A DNA stretch of 64,000 nucleotides from positions 1,426,001 to 1,490,000 of the forward strand of contig ML978129.1 of assembly GCA_010015805.1 (NCBI GenBank). Reading direction: 5' to 3'. The position numbers were made by a program, and so were the translations under genes. The notes beneath the pieces are model-generated. The model was not told where the DNA came from. It did not search any database and saw only the letters and a program-made list of their open reading frames with translations. Below are positions 31,401 through 43,800 of the stretch, in pieces (within the stretch, counting starts at the first letter, position 1; each line of letters starts with the position of its first letter). The stretch is from Rhizodiscina lignyota (lineage: Eukaryota > Ascomycota > Dothideomycetes > Aulographales > Rhizodiscinaceae).

Positions 31401-34400
31401 GAGTAGCCTTGGTGCTCGAGAACTTTCCGCAGAATGGAGGAGAAGCCTTCGGTAGCGGATTTTGCGGCGGATGGGCTGAGAAGAACAACTTCGTGCTTGG
31501 ATACGCCATTTGTAACAGCTTCCGTTTGAGATTCCTTGTTCGAGAACAAAGCGAGTGATTTGCCGTCCTGAATGCTGGAGACTATTTGGAACCCCTTGGC
31601 CACCAATCCAGAGCCCACAACATCATTGCTGGCAACAACGACAATAGTGACATCCGGTTTGGCTAGTTGCTGATTTGCCAGATCAATCAGACGTTCTAAG
31701 CTGTTTGCATCTTTGACTTCATGTGAGATGACCAATAGGTCGGCGGGAGCCACGTCGATGGGCAAGGGAGTACCGGTTTCGCCAAGAGAAAGTAATTGCT
31801 CGAATGTGTCCGCGTCCTTCTTGCCGTCTTTGCTGTTATTTACAACAGCATAACCAATCTGGCTTGGAAGAATGGCGCTTTTCGGTAACTTGGACATCGC
31901 TGCATTGGGAAGTTCACCCGCGTCTGAAATCAGCTCGGTGACGGTTGCCGCTGGGTTATGGTGGAGTATCATGCGAATAAGCTGCATTCCATGTCAGATA
32001 CATCGATCTTGTCTTCCCCACGTGCTGTATGTATTGATTGAGCCCGCAAAAGAGACGGAGAAAAGGTAAAAACAGACGACGCGGAGCTTACCTCGGTGAG
32101 CCTATCCTGGGTTGCAACCGCGCTCACCACCTGACTTATTTCCTGAGGCTGCAGTAGACCCAGCGCGTGGTTCCATTGGACCTCAGCAGTGATGTCGGCA
32201 GGGTCAACTTCGACACCTTCTCCATCCTGCTTTCCCGCGTCCATGTCCAGCTCTGAGGTTCGAAAGTCTTTGATAGACAAGAAGACCTTGGAAATATCTT
32301 TATCGAAGATAGAAATATCTGCAGATAACTCATTGAAGCCATATCTTTCCGAGCGACAGAGACCCGGCATGACATAGTCGGCAGCGCCCGGGATATTGAC
32401 AGATATCTCCAACTCGCCTATCGAAGTCGGCACAAACGGTTTATCAAACTCGAAAGCGCTGTTCTTGTATGTGCTGCCTAGCCAGCACTGGAAAATAGCA
32501 TCAAGAGATGCCGCGTTGATGAGGAACGGTCGATCAAACTGGTCCTTGCTGAACGTTTCTCCAACATCGACAAGCCTTATATCGAAGACGGTCTTCCCGT
32601 AACCGGGATGGCAATTCTCTACGCCCTGAAAGAGTTCCCCATAGCTCCACGAGGCCTTGGTCATGTGCTGGTAAAATCTTTCCTTGGCATAAGTCTCGGG
32701 GCAGTCTTTGAGAATGTTATGGTAGTCAACAATCTGTGCAGCCTCGATCCTGGTATCCTCCACAGCCATTTGGTCGCTCCGATTTTCTTCGTAGTCGATC
32801 GTCACTAAGCCTCTAGCATTGTCTCGCAGCTGGTCTGTTCCAACACACGAGGACACAGTCCACTCCCACCAGCTGGCGGGGGTTGAACCTGAGGTGGCGA
32901 TGACGTGTGGGCGTAGGTGGATGATGACCTCAGTAGCCAGGTCCTCTGGAAGAGCCATAGCAGCAAAGAGATTAACATCGCGCAGTCTGAAGGCACGGGC
33001 TGTCCTTCCCGCATCTACCAGCTGCTGAGCGGCTTCCAAGATTATGCTCACGATTCCGGCTCCTGGAAACAGCACGGTACTGCCCACGGTGTGGCCACGA
33101 AGCCAAGGCTCCTCCGAGAGTCGAATAAAGCCCCGCCATACGTATTCGCTTTCGGCCATCATAGGAACCGGGGCACCAATGAGGCTCCTCGTGGGAAATT
33201 TCTGTCCGACGAACTCCCTATGAATGCGAGAGTCTGCGCGGAATGTTTTGGAGTGGTTCCTGTATTTCAAATAACACTGTCAGCATACTGATAGTAGATT
33301 CTCCTCGGGGGAATTTGTAACGCTGAGGTATTCATACTTACCAGGGATACGAAGGGAGGTTCGTCAGCAGATGGCAGTGCGAGTCACCGTTGGTGCTTTG
33401 CACCTCGAGGGGCACACCTTGGAGGAACAGCTCGTCGGCAAGTTTCAGGCCATTGTCGAGCGAGTTCTCACCACGAGTAAGGACCGACTTGTAGCCGATA
33501 TTGTTAATACCGTGGTGGGACAAAATCTGCTCGATGGGGCCGCCCAGCGCACTGTGAGGGCCAACTTCAACCAGAAGGTCGACAGTGTTCTTGCCGTCGC
33601 CATCAACAGGTGTGACCAATTCTTTGACAGCGTCGGCGAACAACACGGGGGAGATGAGATTGCGGACCCAGTAGTAGGGGCCGAGGAGCTCCGAATCTAC
33701 TTCGCTGCCTGTAACACTGGATACCATAATGGGTTGTCCGTCAGATGGTGGGGCAGGCTTGAGATTGGCAATAGAGGCAGAATATTCCGCGAAGGCAGAG
33801 TTCATATGAGCGGAATGGTATGCCACGTCAACTCTGAGTCGCCGCGCAAACACACTCCGCTCATCCAAGATGGCTCGTAACTCTTCAAGCGCGGCGACAT
33901 CGCCAGAGAGCGTGACACTTGAAGGTGAGTTGACACAAGCGACTGTCACCAGGCCACCGGTGAGCTTGGTCTGGGCGATTATCTCGCCTGCCTCCTCTCG
34001 AGAGCATCCAACAGCCATCATACCACCATTGAGGCCTTTGAGTGGGAGCCTAGCCGAGGCTTCGCCTCTGAAATAGGCCGCTGAGATGGCGTCATAGTGA
34101 GACAAAGCTCCGATGCTGTATGCTGCAGCAATTTCTCCACTTGAATGGCCAACAACTTTCGAAGGCGTTATTCCCCACGAGTTCAACTCGTCGACTAACG
34201 CAACTTGCAAAACAGAGCAAATTGGCTGCGAAATCTCCGGTACGCCAAGTCGAGACTCGTCTTGTGCCTTGGACAGCTCCGTAACTGGGTCCCAATTGCA
34301 GCCCAAGTCTTTCAAAATTGCAGCAGATCTTGCCACAGAGTTCTTGAAAACGGGGCGTTCCAGTAGCTCGAGGCCCATGCGAGGCCACTGAGCGCCTTGC

Positions 34401-36429
34401 CCAGTGAAGACAAAACTAACCAGCAGCTCAGAGTCAGCAAATGTGTTTCAAAGAACTCGAAGAACATGCCCCAGTAAATAAAGAGTGTACATGTGAGGGA
34501 ATTTTCCAGCAAGGTTTGAAGACTCACCCGATACGTGGTTGGCTGTTTGCTGCCCGGGTGGCATTTGCTCCGGGCTCGGTTGATAATTGATGGCGCAGCT
34601 CAGCTGCACTCTCTGCAATATAAGTGGCTCTCCATGATAGGCCAGATCTCGCAACTGCAAGAGTGTGTGCAAGATTGGCAAGATATTCCGGGGTCGATGC
34701 GGTAGGGCCGAGGCTATCCAGGTGTTCGACGAGGGCGTCTCCTACACGCTTGAAGCCAGCTTGGTCTTGGCTGCTAAGGACAAAGAGTCTCTTGGCGTGA
34801 CGAGTTTTGTGGAGAGCAATACCGTTGGTGAGCATTTTCTGGCCTAACTTGAATGTCTCCAAGACGACATGTCCATTCGTCCCTCCCATCCCGAAGCCAC
34901 TGACACTCATGCGCCGCCCAGCTTTGGTGGCGGGCCAGGGCGTCAGTTTTGTGGGTACTGCCATATTCCATTCGTCTAGAGGAATGGCGGGATTTGGCTT
35001 TGAGAAATGGATGTTTGGCGGGATCTGACCATGCTCCATCGCTAGCACACCCTTGATGATGCCAGCAACTCCGGCAGCAGCCTCGAGATGGCCAATCTGA
35101 CCATGGTCAGTGACATGGACTAGAAGCAGTCGAACGAGATTTTGATAATGTTCGTACGGACGATTGGGCGATGTCGCCAAGATGGAGCTTGAGCATTCGC
35201 ATGTTGACATTCAACAGTAGAAGATAGACTTACGTTCGGCTTGACGCTACCAATCCATAGCTTGCGCGATTTCGTCGTGCTCTGGCCAATCGTACGGTGA
35301 ATCGCTCCGACCTCTTGTGGATCGCCGGCTTTGGTGCCAGTGCCCTAATCATGTACACGTCAGGTAACCGAAAAAGGCAAACGCTTTATGATGTTCAACC
35401 TACGTGAGCTTCAACGTACTGAGTTGAGCCATAATCCAGACCGTGTGACGTGTAGACGTATTTTATGAGAGCCGCCTGGGCTTCACTAGAGGGCATCGTC
35501 ACACCCTGCGTCCAACCATCTGAATTTACACCAGAGGCACGAATAACGGCTCGAATGGAATCTCCGTCTTCAAGTGCCTTGTCCAGTCGCTTCAAGATAA
35601 GAATGCCACAGCCCTCACCTCGACCGTACCCACCTGCATTCTCGTCGAATGCCCTGGAGTGACCTTCTGGGTTGAGGAATCCCAAGTTGTTGAGTTGCAT
35701 ATTACCATCTGGACTGATGATCATGCCAACCCCTCCGGCGATGGCCATTTCTGACTCTCCGGATTGTAGACTTTGACAGGCCAGATGAGTAGCCACGAGA
35801 CTTGATGAGCAAGCCGTATGAATGGTGGCGCTGGGACCATGAATATCCAAAAAATGCGAGACGCGGTTCGAGATCATTTCCTCGCAGGTTCCGAGAATAT
35901 GGTACTTAGGACTGTGCCCAAAGTCCCGGACAACAGCGTCTCGATAGTCGCTCATTGAGGAGCCGATATAGCAAGCAGTCTGAGTGCCAGCAACTTTTTG
36001 GAGCGTTTTGCCAGCATTTTCAAGAGCTTCGTAGACCACTTCCATCGCGATGCGCTGTTTTGGATCAAATGAAATGGCTTCCGCTGCCGTAATGTTGAAG
36101 AATGCCGCATCAAACGCGTAAGGGTCCTGCTTGAGGAAGTGTCCCCCCTTGGTGGCTAATACATTTTGGCGATTGCTAGCCTTTGGATGGTAGAATGAAT
36201 CTGCATTGTACCGGTCTGTTGTCGCGGAGTAGGCATCTTTGAGACTGTTAGTGGCCTGTAGATGACAAGGTGCAGCAAAGCTTTACTGCGTAAAGCCTCT
36301 AGCTCACTTACCTTTTCCATTCTTCAAAAGGTCCCAGAACTTTGATGGGGAGGTAGCATCACCCGGGAAACGACAGGCGAGGCCGACAATGGCTACAGGG
36401 ATGTGGGATGGGTTGTTGGTGGAAGGCAT
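28486..36429 (-). CDS. highly reducing type I polyketide synthase (KS-AT-DH-relic MT-ER-KR-ACP)
   Basis: Ten exons join in frame to 2357 residues: 36312-36429, 35404-36236, 35234-35344, 34528-35096, 33342-34415, 32092-33259, 30816-31981, 30418-30753, 30194-30323 and 28486-30054. KS (about 10-440): Cys182 in HTACSSS, His317 in EAHGTGT, His357 in NIGHLEA. AT (545-860): Ser635 in GHSSG. DH (925-1230): His958 in [12 protein letters not shown], Asp1155 in SLDAIFQ. The methyltransferase position (about 1292-1500) holds only a degenerate remnant. ER: GLNFRDI at about 1680, [10 protein letters not shown] at about 1785. KR: GGLGGLG near 1990, Tyr2133 and Asn2137. ACP: Ser2312 in GVDSLVAL. There is no release domain, as usual for HR-PKSs. 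It would make a reduced chain without C-methylation and probably hand it to the NR-PKS nearby. The introns are long here (up to 139 nt). Confidence 0.95.
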
Positions 36430-37331
36430 ACTGTCCGAATATTCTATATCGACCAGTATCTGGAAGGGGTCGATGCCGAAGATTTATATTCTCTGGAGAT
36501 GTCGCATTTAGACTTGAAGATGCCTTTGCTGTACCGACTCGTCTTGAGCCAAAGGAGTGATACACCCCCATAGTTACTCGGTGTCGTAATCAGCAATCCA
36601 GTAAGTAATTAACCCCTCCAAGAGTATAGAAGACGGTCACTGAAAGTGACCCATGCCCACAAGATTAGCCATCCATCGTTGTACCTCTCCGGAGATATGT
36701 TTCCCCCACGCAACTAAAAACGCCGCCTCGTGCAGGTGGCACCGTGGCTTCGGCTATCAGTCACGGTTCGGTTCTGTTTCCGCTGTAGGATTCTGCGTCG
36801 ACTTTCAAGCCTCAAGGAGAGCATTAACCAATCCTTATTTACGGCCCCTAAGTCAGCTTGTGGAGAGCTATCCACTTCGTGCTTTAGAAAGTCAGGGGCC
36901 CGCTTTTACTTGTTAGCGAATAAGCGCGCGATTTACGGTGCTCGGTAAACGGCTCCCACCAAATAATTAACTCGTATTACAGCGGAATTCCACCGACAAA
37001 TACAATGATCCTTGCTCGAAGCTTGCGATCTTCGTACTTCTTGAAATGATGTTTTCTGACATTGTTAGTTGGAAGGATACCGATAAGCAGCTGAGAAGAG
37101 CAGCTGTCAGAGGCATGGTAGGCAGTTTCATCCTGCACATCTCTTAGCTTTTTCCTTTCTTCTTCTTCTTCTTTTTTTAGATGTGACAGGATATTTGGCT
37201 TCTCTATGTGAAGATAGATATCATCTTCTTTTAGCTCCGCTCAAGGCTGAATCAAGATCATTGTCATTTTCTTCGAACTAGACCAAAGCTGTGTTGTTCG
37301 ACTGATTTGCTTCTATCTTAGATTTGCAACA
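36430..37331. promoter_or_regulatory. bidirectional promoter: HR-PKS / P450
   Basis: These 902 bases lie between the divergent HR-PKS and P450 starts. The left half holds a diverged repeat copy (listed separately). The right half has a polypyrimidine tract (about 37147-37178) and GAAGAT/ATCTTC arms at 37210-37228 around GATATC. It must contain the promoters of both genes, so the repeat insertion lies in cluster regulatory DNA. Confidence 0.6.
36675..36910 (+). repeat. diverged dispersed repeat, copy 1
   Basis: It shares ordered sequence blocks with 48411-48610. CCGTGGCTTCG followed by CTATCAG is at 36742-36760 (copy 2: 48430-48448). CTTGTGGAGAG followed by TATCCACT is at 36857-36876 (copy 2: 48537-48556). 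TCGTTGTA and CGCTTTTAC also recur in the same order. Block spacing is 115 versus 107 bases. Both copies have the same orientation. No coding capacity; probably an old non-autonomous transposon fragment. Confidence 0.6.
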
Positions 37332-39018
37332 ATGGCGCCACAACTTACTGAAATCAACTTGGATCGATTCGCCAATCGCTCGACACTGTTGCTTGCTATT
37401 GCTCTAGTATGTTATTCACACCTCGCGCAACAGATTTGGCATTAACAGTCGTGTCAGCCCTTCTTATGGATTCTGATCTTGAGACCCATTTACTTGCTCT
37501 CTTTCCACCCACTCAGCAGGTTTCCTGGACCGAAGCTCTGGGCGGTTACCCGTTGGGGCGTTTCACTTGCGAATATTAGCGGCAGGTCTCGTTATATTCT
37601 TCTCGACCTGCACAAAAAGTATGGTCCTGTCGTGCGAATCGCTCCTGATGAAATCACCTTTCAGTCGATTACCGCCCGTACTGAAATTGCCGGTCACCGG
37701 AAAGTGGGCGAGCCAGAAATGATCAAGGAGCCTGTTTTCAATGAATCCTTCAGAAACAACATCATTGGCGCGAGTCGTGACGACCACGCACGTATGCGCA
37801 AGATCTTGGCACGTGGATTTGCTGCCTCGACTCTCCAGAGACAAGAGCCTTTGATCATTCAATATATTGACAAGCTTATTTCGGAACTCCATAAACGAGC
37901 CGATGGCACGAACTTCGATATCGAAGCTTGGTATGCGTACACTGCATTTGATATCATTGGCGATCTTACCTTTGGAGAGTCTTTTGGGTCTCTCGATAGC
38001 GGAGGGCATTCATCCTGGGCATCTTTACTCTTCGAGACCTCGAGAACCGTTGTGCTTGGGAACTCTTTGAAGAGAATCAGCAAAGCCTTATTGCCAGCCT
38101 TGCTACTCATCAGTAAGCTTAACTGCTCTCATTCCATAGACAGCTCGCACATTGCCATGCTAACGCATTGAATAGCTCCTAAGAATACGAGCAGGAGAAT
38201 GCAGGAAAACCGGGAGCTTACTGACGCCAAGATCGCCAAACGTCGTGCTCTTGGCACTAGCCGGCCTGACTTTATGTCGGGCATGCTCGGCGACGATGGA
38301 AAAGGAGGACTTCTTTCGGAAGATGAGCTCAAATCGAATTGTGATGCTCTTATGATTGCTGGCGCCGAGACCACGTCGACTGTTCTTGGGGGTATAACTT
38401 ATTACATGGCCACGACTCCTAGCGTATTGGAAAACGCCGCCACAGAAGTTCGTTCCACCTTTGTTCGGGATGAGGATATCAATATGATTGGGACTGCGCA
38501 TCTCAAATATCTTCAAGCTGTAATCACGGAAACCTTACGCATGTTGCCTCCGATTGCTGGAATCTCACCACGCCAAGTTCCTGCTGGGGGCGCTGTGATT
38601 GCCGGGGAATTTATTCCTGAATATGTATGTTTCCCCTACCCTTTCTCTGTGACTTTTCAGTCGTTGTAACTAATACTTTTCATTTGCAAAGACAACAGTT
38701 GGTGTGTCGCATTTCAGTATGGGGAGAGCTCCAGAGTACTTTTCGCGTGCAGATGAATTCCACCCTGAGCGCTGGCTTGACGGTCCCCTTTTCAAGAACG
38801 ACCAGAAGGAAGCAGCTCAACCATTCGCCGTTGGCCCGCGAAATTGTGTCGGGATGAACTTGGCTAACGTTGAGTTGCGGATAATTATCGCAAGAATTCT
38901 GTGGAACTTTGATTTGAAGCTTGATGAGAGTAGCATGAATTGGGAGCGTGATATGAATGAATATCTTGCTTGGGAGAAGGCACCACTTATAGTTTCTTTG
39001 ACGCCGAGACAGAAGTAG
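37332..39018 (+). CDS. cytochrome P450 monooxygenase (cluster tailoring)
   Basis: Four exons, 37332-37406, 37449-38112, 38176-38624 and 38692-39018, join in frame to about 504 residues. The N-terminus is a membrane anchor ([22 protein letters not shown]) followed by the proline hinge [10 protein letters not shown]. Then come the I-helix AGAETTS, the K-helix ETLR, the PERW region (FHPERWLD) and the heme loop [10 protein letters not shown] with Cys448 as axial ligand. The family hydroxylates, epoxidises or desaturates; the start [24 protein letters not shown] is typical of fungal P450s acting on secondary metabolites. It lies between the two PKS genes, divergent from the HR-PKS, so a role in oxidising the polyketide is likely. 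Exon 2 could start nine bases later (GTGTCAG acceptor). Substrate not predictable. Confidence 0.94.
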
Positions 39019-40832
39019 AAGTAATGGAAGCAAGATGAGGCGTTCCAACTCTGTTCCGTTATTCCAATAAAAATGGTATTACGGGACTTTAAGATGCAGC
39101 ATCTCCTCTCTTACTGGCTTGTATCGTTAGTCCAAATGGTCAACAAGTTGAAACTCTATAGCAAAACCGTCTTTAACAGAGCAGGCCATTTTGCACTCGC
39201 TCGAAGTGCACGACTGGCGAGCTAGCCAAAGGTCGCACATAAATCCTTCTTCCAGTAACACACGAGTTTATCGACCCTGCAAGATAATAGATCATGGATT
39301 TTCCTTCCAAAAAGATCGTCGAGCTGGAGCTCGTGACAGCACATGGTCTTGGCCCAAGCGATTGTTTGATACATCGTTTCGTATTGTATCGTAATGTGTG
39401 CTTGACTTTGAGGCTTCTCGTATTGTATTATATCATTCTGTGATTTCCAACGCTAAGAGACGAGAACCTTGTGCAGCATGAGGACGACGATCAAATCATC
39501 AGGCGCAGCGCCACGGCTCATGCCGTAGCTGATGACAACATGAAGCCGAAACATCGTAGTAAAGGGGTCAAGGACATGAGGCTACGTGTATGAGACAATT
39601 GTCTCACAAATGCACGCCATGGCTCTTCAGCTGGAAGCAAATGTACGCGCTATTGGCATACGAGTGTCCCTGGGCAATGGTCGAGACTTCGGCGAATGTA
39701 CTCCTCTTCGACTTCGCGACAATCGGGGCGATCTAGCCAAGGATGGCTGTGTGAACAGTCAGCTTCCACTCTACACGATGATTTGCAGATTCCTTATCCT
39801 CTCTGACGGGATCTACAGGCGGCCCATACTTCCAGCTCGCAAATACAGCTCTTTTGTAGCTCATGGAACAGGTCCAGTTGATATGCTTATAATGTACCCT
39901 CTAAAAAGACATTTTCTCGGACAGGAGGTGGTTGGCGAAGGTGTCAAGGGTGGCTCGATCGACCATGCCCCTCTGCTTTCGAGTTGTAAGTAGGATAAAG
40001 GTTTACGACCTTTGGATTTTCTGAAGGGATGTAGTACTGTGGCCAACGAGCTCATCGGCTAACCAGAAGCAGGGTTTGAAATCGGCATGCTAACCACTCC
40101 GTCAGGGCTGGGAAATATCGATTTTGACACCCCAGGCCTGCCCGAGTACTAAGGCTATGTTTGGCACACGATTCGGATTTGGAACCACCAAATTGAAAAG
40201 GTCTCCGAATTGGCCTATACTTTTTGAAATCAGGGAAGAATTTGTGAACGCTTGCGCTTGGGGAGGTGCTGACTGCAGCTCGTCTAAAGCTTAGCATAAC
40301 GTTTACTGATCTTATGCTTGGCACAGATGTGTTAAGGAGGTTTAGATGGAAGACCCACCTATAATCGCCATTTTACAAAACTCAATTTTACACACCTGGT
40401 TCATTAGATGGACAAGGGGGAGGCAGGGACCAGGGCCACTGTGGAGCAAAGCCTAATCTGACGTTAGGTCGCTTCAGTTGTTATCCACAATTCCATTGCC
40501 TTGAACATGACCACGATAATCTCCGGGACACACTCGTGCTAGGCTTGTACCTATATCAGGTTTTGCAGTACTTCAGATTACTTAGCTAAGAATGAGGGTG
40601 CAGAATGTAGGTTTGAACTGAATGTGGGTGTAGCTGAAAAGTGTTGATTTAGAAGTCAGCGCTTGGTTTCACGTCGAGCATTGTTCTGGACAGAAATATC
40701 TACTATCTTAGATAGTAGAAGAGTTGTATCCAAGTCAAATATACTTTTCAGGTTTCAGCGATATTCGTACCGTGTTAATGTCGGCTTCGCTGTCGACGAT
40801 CTTCGACACTGTGGTTCTCATCTCTTGGCAAA
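39019..40832. other. intergenic, upstream of NR-PKS
   Basis: About 1.8 kb with no intact gene. A 135-codon open frame at 39586-39993 has no recognisable character. A short tRNA-like fragment is seen near 40041-40115 (see rejected items). The right end holds the NR-PKS promoter. Confidence 0.45.
40700..40718. promoter_or_regulatory. 19-bp perfect inverted repeat in the NR-PKS promoter
   Basis: CTACTATCT-T-AGATAGTAG has 9-bp perfect arms around one base. It ends 114 bases before the NR-PKS start codon. The arms contain TATC/GATA. A dimeric regulator site or a GATA-factor double site is possible; this is inferred from symmetry and position only. Confidence 0.4.
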
Positions 40833-43800
40833 ATGGAGTCGGCGTCGCAGACGATTCTCTACTTTGGAGACCAAACAGATTCTGCTGTGGACGGCATTGA
40901 CCAGCTGTACAGACAAGCTGCAACAATACCATGGCTCCAATCGTTCCTCGACGACATAGTTCAGGTCTTCAAGGAAGAGTCAAAGGGAATGGATCGCGTT
41001 TTACAAGACAGCCTCGGAGATTACCATAGCCTCTATGAACTCGCCGACAGATATCGCTACTCGACCGACCAAACGGGCATGGTGAATGCCATCCTGTTAC
41101 ATGCCGTGAGAGCAGCAATGCTACTACAGTGAGTATTGGCTGTACAATCAGAAAGTCGACCCTCACTGACCATAACAAGATGGGTACAGAGAGAGCCGCA
41201 GCTCGTGGACACAACGGGGCCAAAGCCTGAAAGGCTTGGTATCTCTGGAGGGCTCACGAATCTTGCTGCACTAGCCATCTCTACAGATTTTGAATCTCTG
41301 TATGATGCAGTGCTTGAGGTGGCCAGACTGTTTTTCAGACTTTGCAGGTTCACCTCCGTGCGATCGAGGGCCATGGAGGACCGCCCTGGATGCTGGGGCT
41401 GGGCTGTATTAGGAATTGAGCAAGATGAACTTCGCAAAGTTCTTGATCAGTTCCAACAAAGCATGGTGAGTGAGACCGCGCATAGCAGTTCAGCTTGCAG
41501 ACTGATTTACTGTTCAAAAGGGGATCCCAAGTATCAAGAGAGCAAAGGTCGGCGTCACTGGGGACCGATGGAGTACTATTGTTGGAGCACCATCGGTCCT
41601 GGAACTATTCATCAACCAATGCCCCGCTGTGAGGAATCTGCCAAAGACCGAGTTGAACATCCACGCCCTTCAACACGCAGTTACTGTCTCTCAGGCGGAT
41701 ATCGACTACATTGTTGGGAATTCGGCCTTGCTAGCTACTCCAATCCTCCCCGACTTCAATGTTTGGGGCATGGACGACCCCGAAGCCACCTATTCCAATT
41801 GGGGTGCTCTGCTTGGAGCTGTGATCACGCAAGTCCTGTCCCTACCATTGGATATTACGAAGGTCATGGGGCAACTCAATGCGAAGGTTGGCTCTCGCCG
41901 TCTTGATGTCAGGGTCATTGGTCCCAGCAGCCATACACCTTACATAGCCAGCGCTCTGAAGGCTGCAGGGGGCACCGCCACTCTTCACTACGACAAGTCC
42001 TTGGAACAAACGCAGTTGCCTGGACCAGACCGAATCGCCATCGTTGGGATGGCCGGACGTGGCCCAGGCAGTGATAATCCCAAGGAATTCTGGGACATCA
42101 TTATGTCTAAACAGGACCTTTGTGAGGAGGTTCCCAAAGATCGCTTCGACATTGAAGAGTATTTTTGTACGGAGCACGGAGACAAGTGCACGACGACTAG
42201 CCGCTTCGGTTGCTTCATGAACAAGCCCGGCAATTTCGATTCTCGCTTCTTCCATGTATCGCCCAGGGAGGCATTATTGATGGACCCAGGCCATCGGCAA
42301 TTTTTAATGAGTGCATATGAGGCTCTCGAAATGGCCGGATACTCGGATGGCCAAACGAAACCGACAGACCCAAAGAGGATCGCTGCCTTCTATGGGCAGT
42401 CTAATGACGACTGGCACATGTTGAGCCACTCCGCACTCGGTTGCGATGCATATACTCTCCAAGGAGCCCAGCGTGCATTTGGTAAGTACTAATTCCGGAT
42501 CAAAATGCAATGTTGACGTTTGAGTGTAGGGGCCGGTCGCATCGCCTTCCATTTCAAATGGGAGGGTCCGACTTACTCGCTTGATTCTGCCTGTGCTTCC
42601 GCGACTTCCTCCATGCATCTCGCCTGCATGAGCCTTCTCCACAAAGATATCGATATGGCCGTTGTAGGGGCAGCCAACATTTTGGGATATCCTCATTCAT
42701 GGACTAGTCTCAGCAAGTCCGGTGTCTTATCCGATACTGGAAACTGTAAAACCTACCGTGATGATGCGGACGGCTACTGTCGAGCCGATTTTGTCGGCAC
42801 CGTGGTGCTCAAACGTCTAGATGATGCTGTAGCTCAAAACGACAATATCCTTGCAGTAGTAGCTGGCTCAGGAAGAAACCACTCTGGCAACTCTACATCC
42901 ATTACAACGTCCGATGCCGGTGCTCAGGAAAGATTGTTTCGCAAGATCATGCAAAGTGCACGAGTCTCCCCCGATGACATCTCATATGTCGAAATGCACG
43001 GAACTGGTACTCAAATTGGCGATCCAGCAGAGATGAGCGCAATTGCGAACATCTTCCAGCACCGACAGGAACACAACCTCTTGACGGTCGGAGGTGTCAA
43101 GGCGAACGTCGGCCATAGCGAAGCGGTGAGCAACAGCTTCCTTGGACGTGTGTCTTCAAATTCTGACAATTTGAATTACAGGCTGCTGGCATGGCCTCGT
43201 TGCTGAAATGTATCATGATGTTTCAGGTAAGTCCATATTTTGGTACAAACTTCAAAGTCTTGACCTCTTCATAAGAACAGCTAGTTCAGGTCTGCTGATT
43301 TATGTTTTTGGGTACACAGAGGGATATTATGCCACCGCAGGCTGGGATGCCACATGCTCTCAATCCCAAATATACATCCCTCTCTAAGCTCAACATTGAG
43401 ATCCCTTCAGAGCCAAAGGAATTCAAGTCTGCCGACCAGAAGCCGAGACGCATCCTGCTAAATAACTTTGACGCAGCGGTATATCTCCACCGATGACTGT
43501 GTATTGACTTTGCTGACGCAGTTTTGCAGGGGGGCAATGCATGCATGCTGCTTGAAGACTATGCAGATAGCGGCAATAAAAGCGTAGACTCTCGACCTTG
43601 TCATGTTATTGTATCTTCTGCCAAAACACAAGCATCCTATCATGCAAATAAAGGCAATCTGCTTGGGTGGCTGCGGGAAAATCCAGATGTCAAGATCGAA
43701 GACATTGCCTACACAACCACTGCCAGAAGGGTGCATCATCCTTTGAGATTCGCCTGCACTGCGTCGACGACAAAAGATCTTATTAGCAAGCTCGAAGAAG

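Noticed and set aside
39586-39993. 135-codon plus-strand open frame upstream of the NR-PKS
   Set aside because: No recognisable motif, no clear splice partners, composition not protein-like; kept only as part of the intergenic note.
40041-40115. tRNA-like fragment (GCTCATCGGCTAACC and GGGTTTGAAATC on the plus strand; GAGTGGTTAGCATG on the minus strand)
   Set aside because: It has A-box- or B-box-like words but no consistent cloverleaf, acceptor stem or proper T-loop in either orientation. At most a tRNA-derived remnant; a tRNAscan-SE run would settle it.
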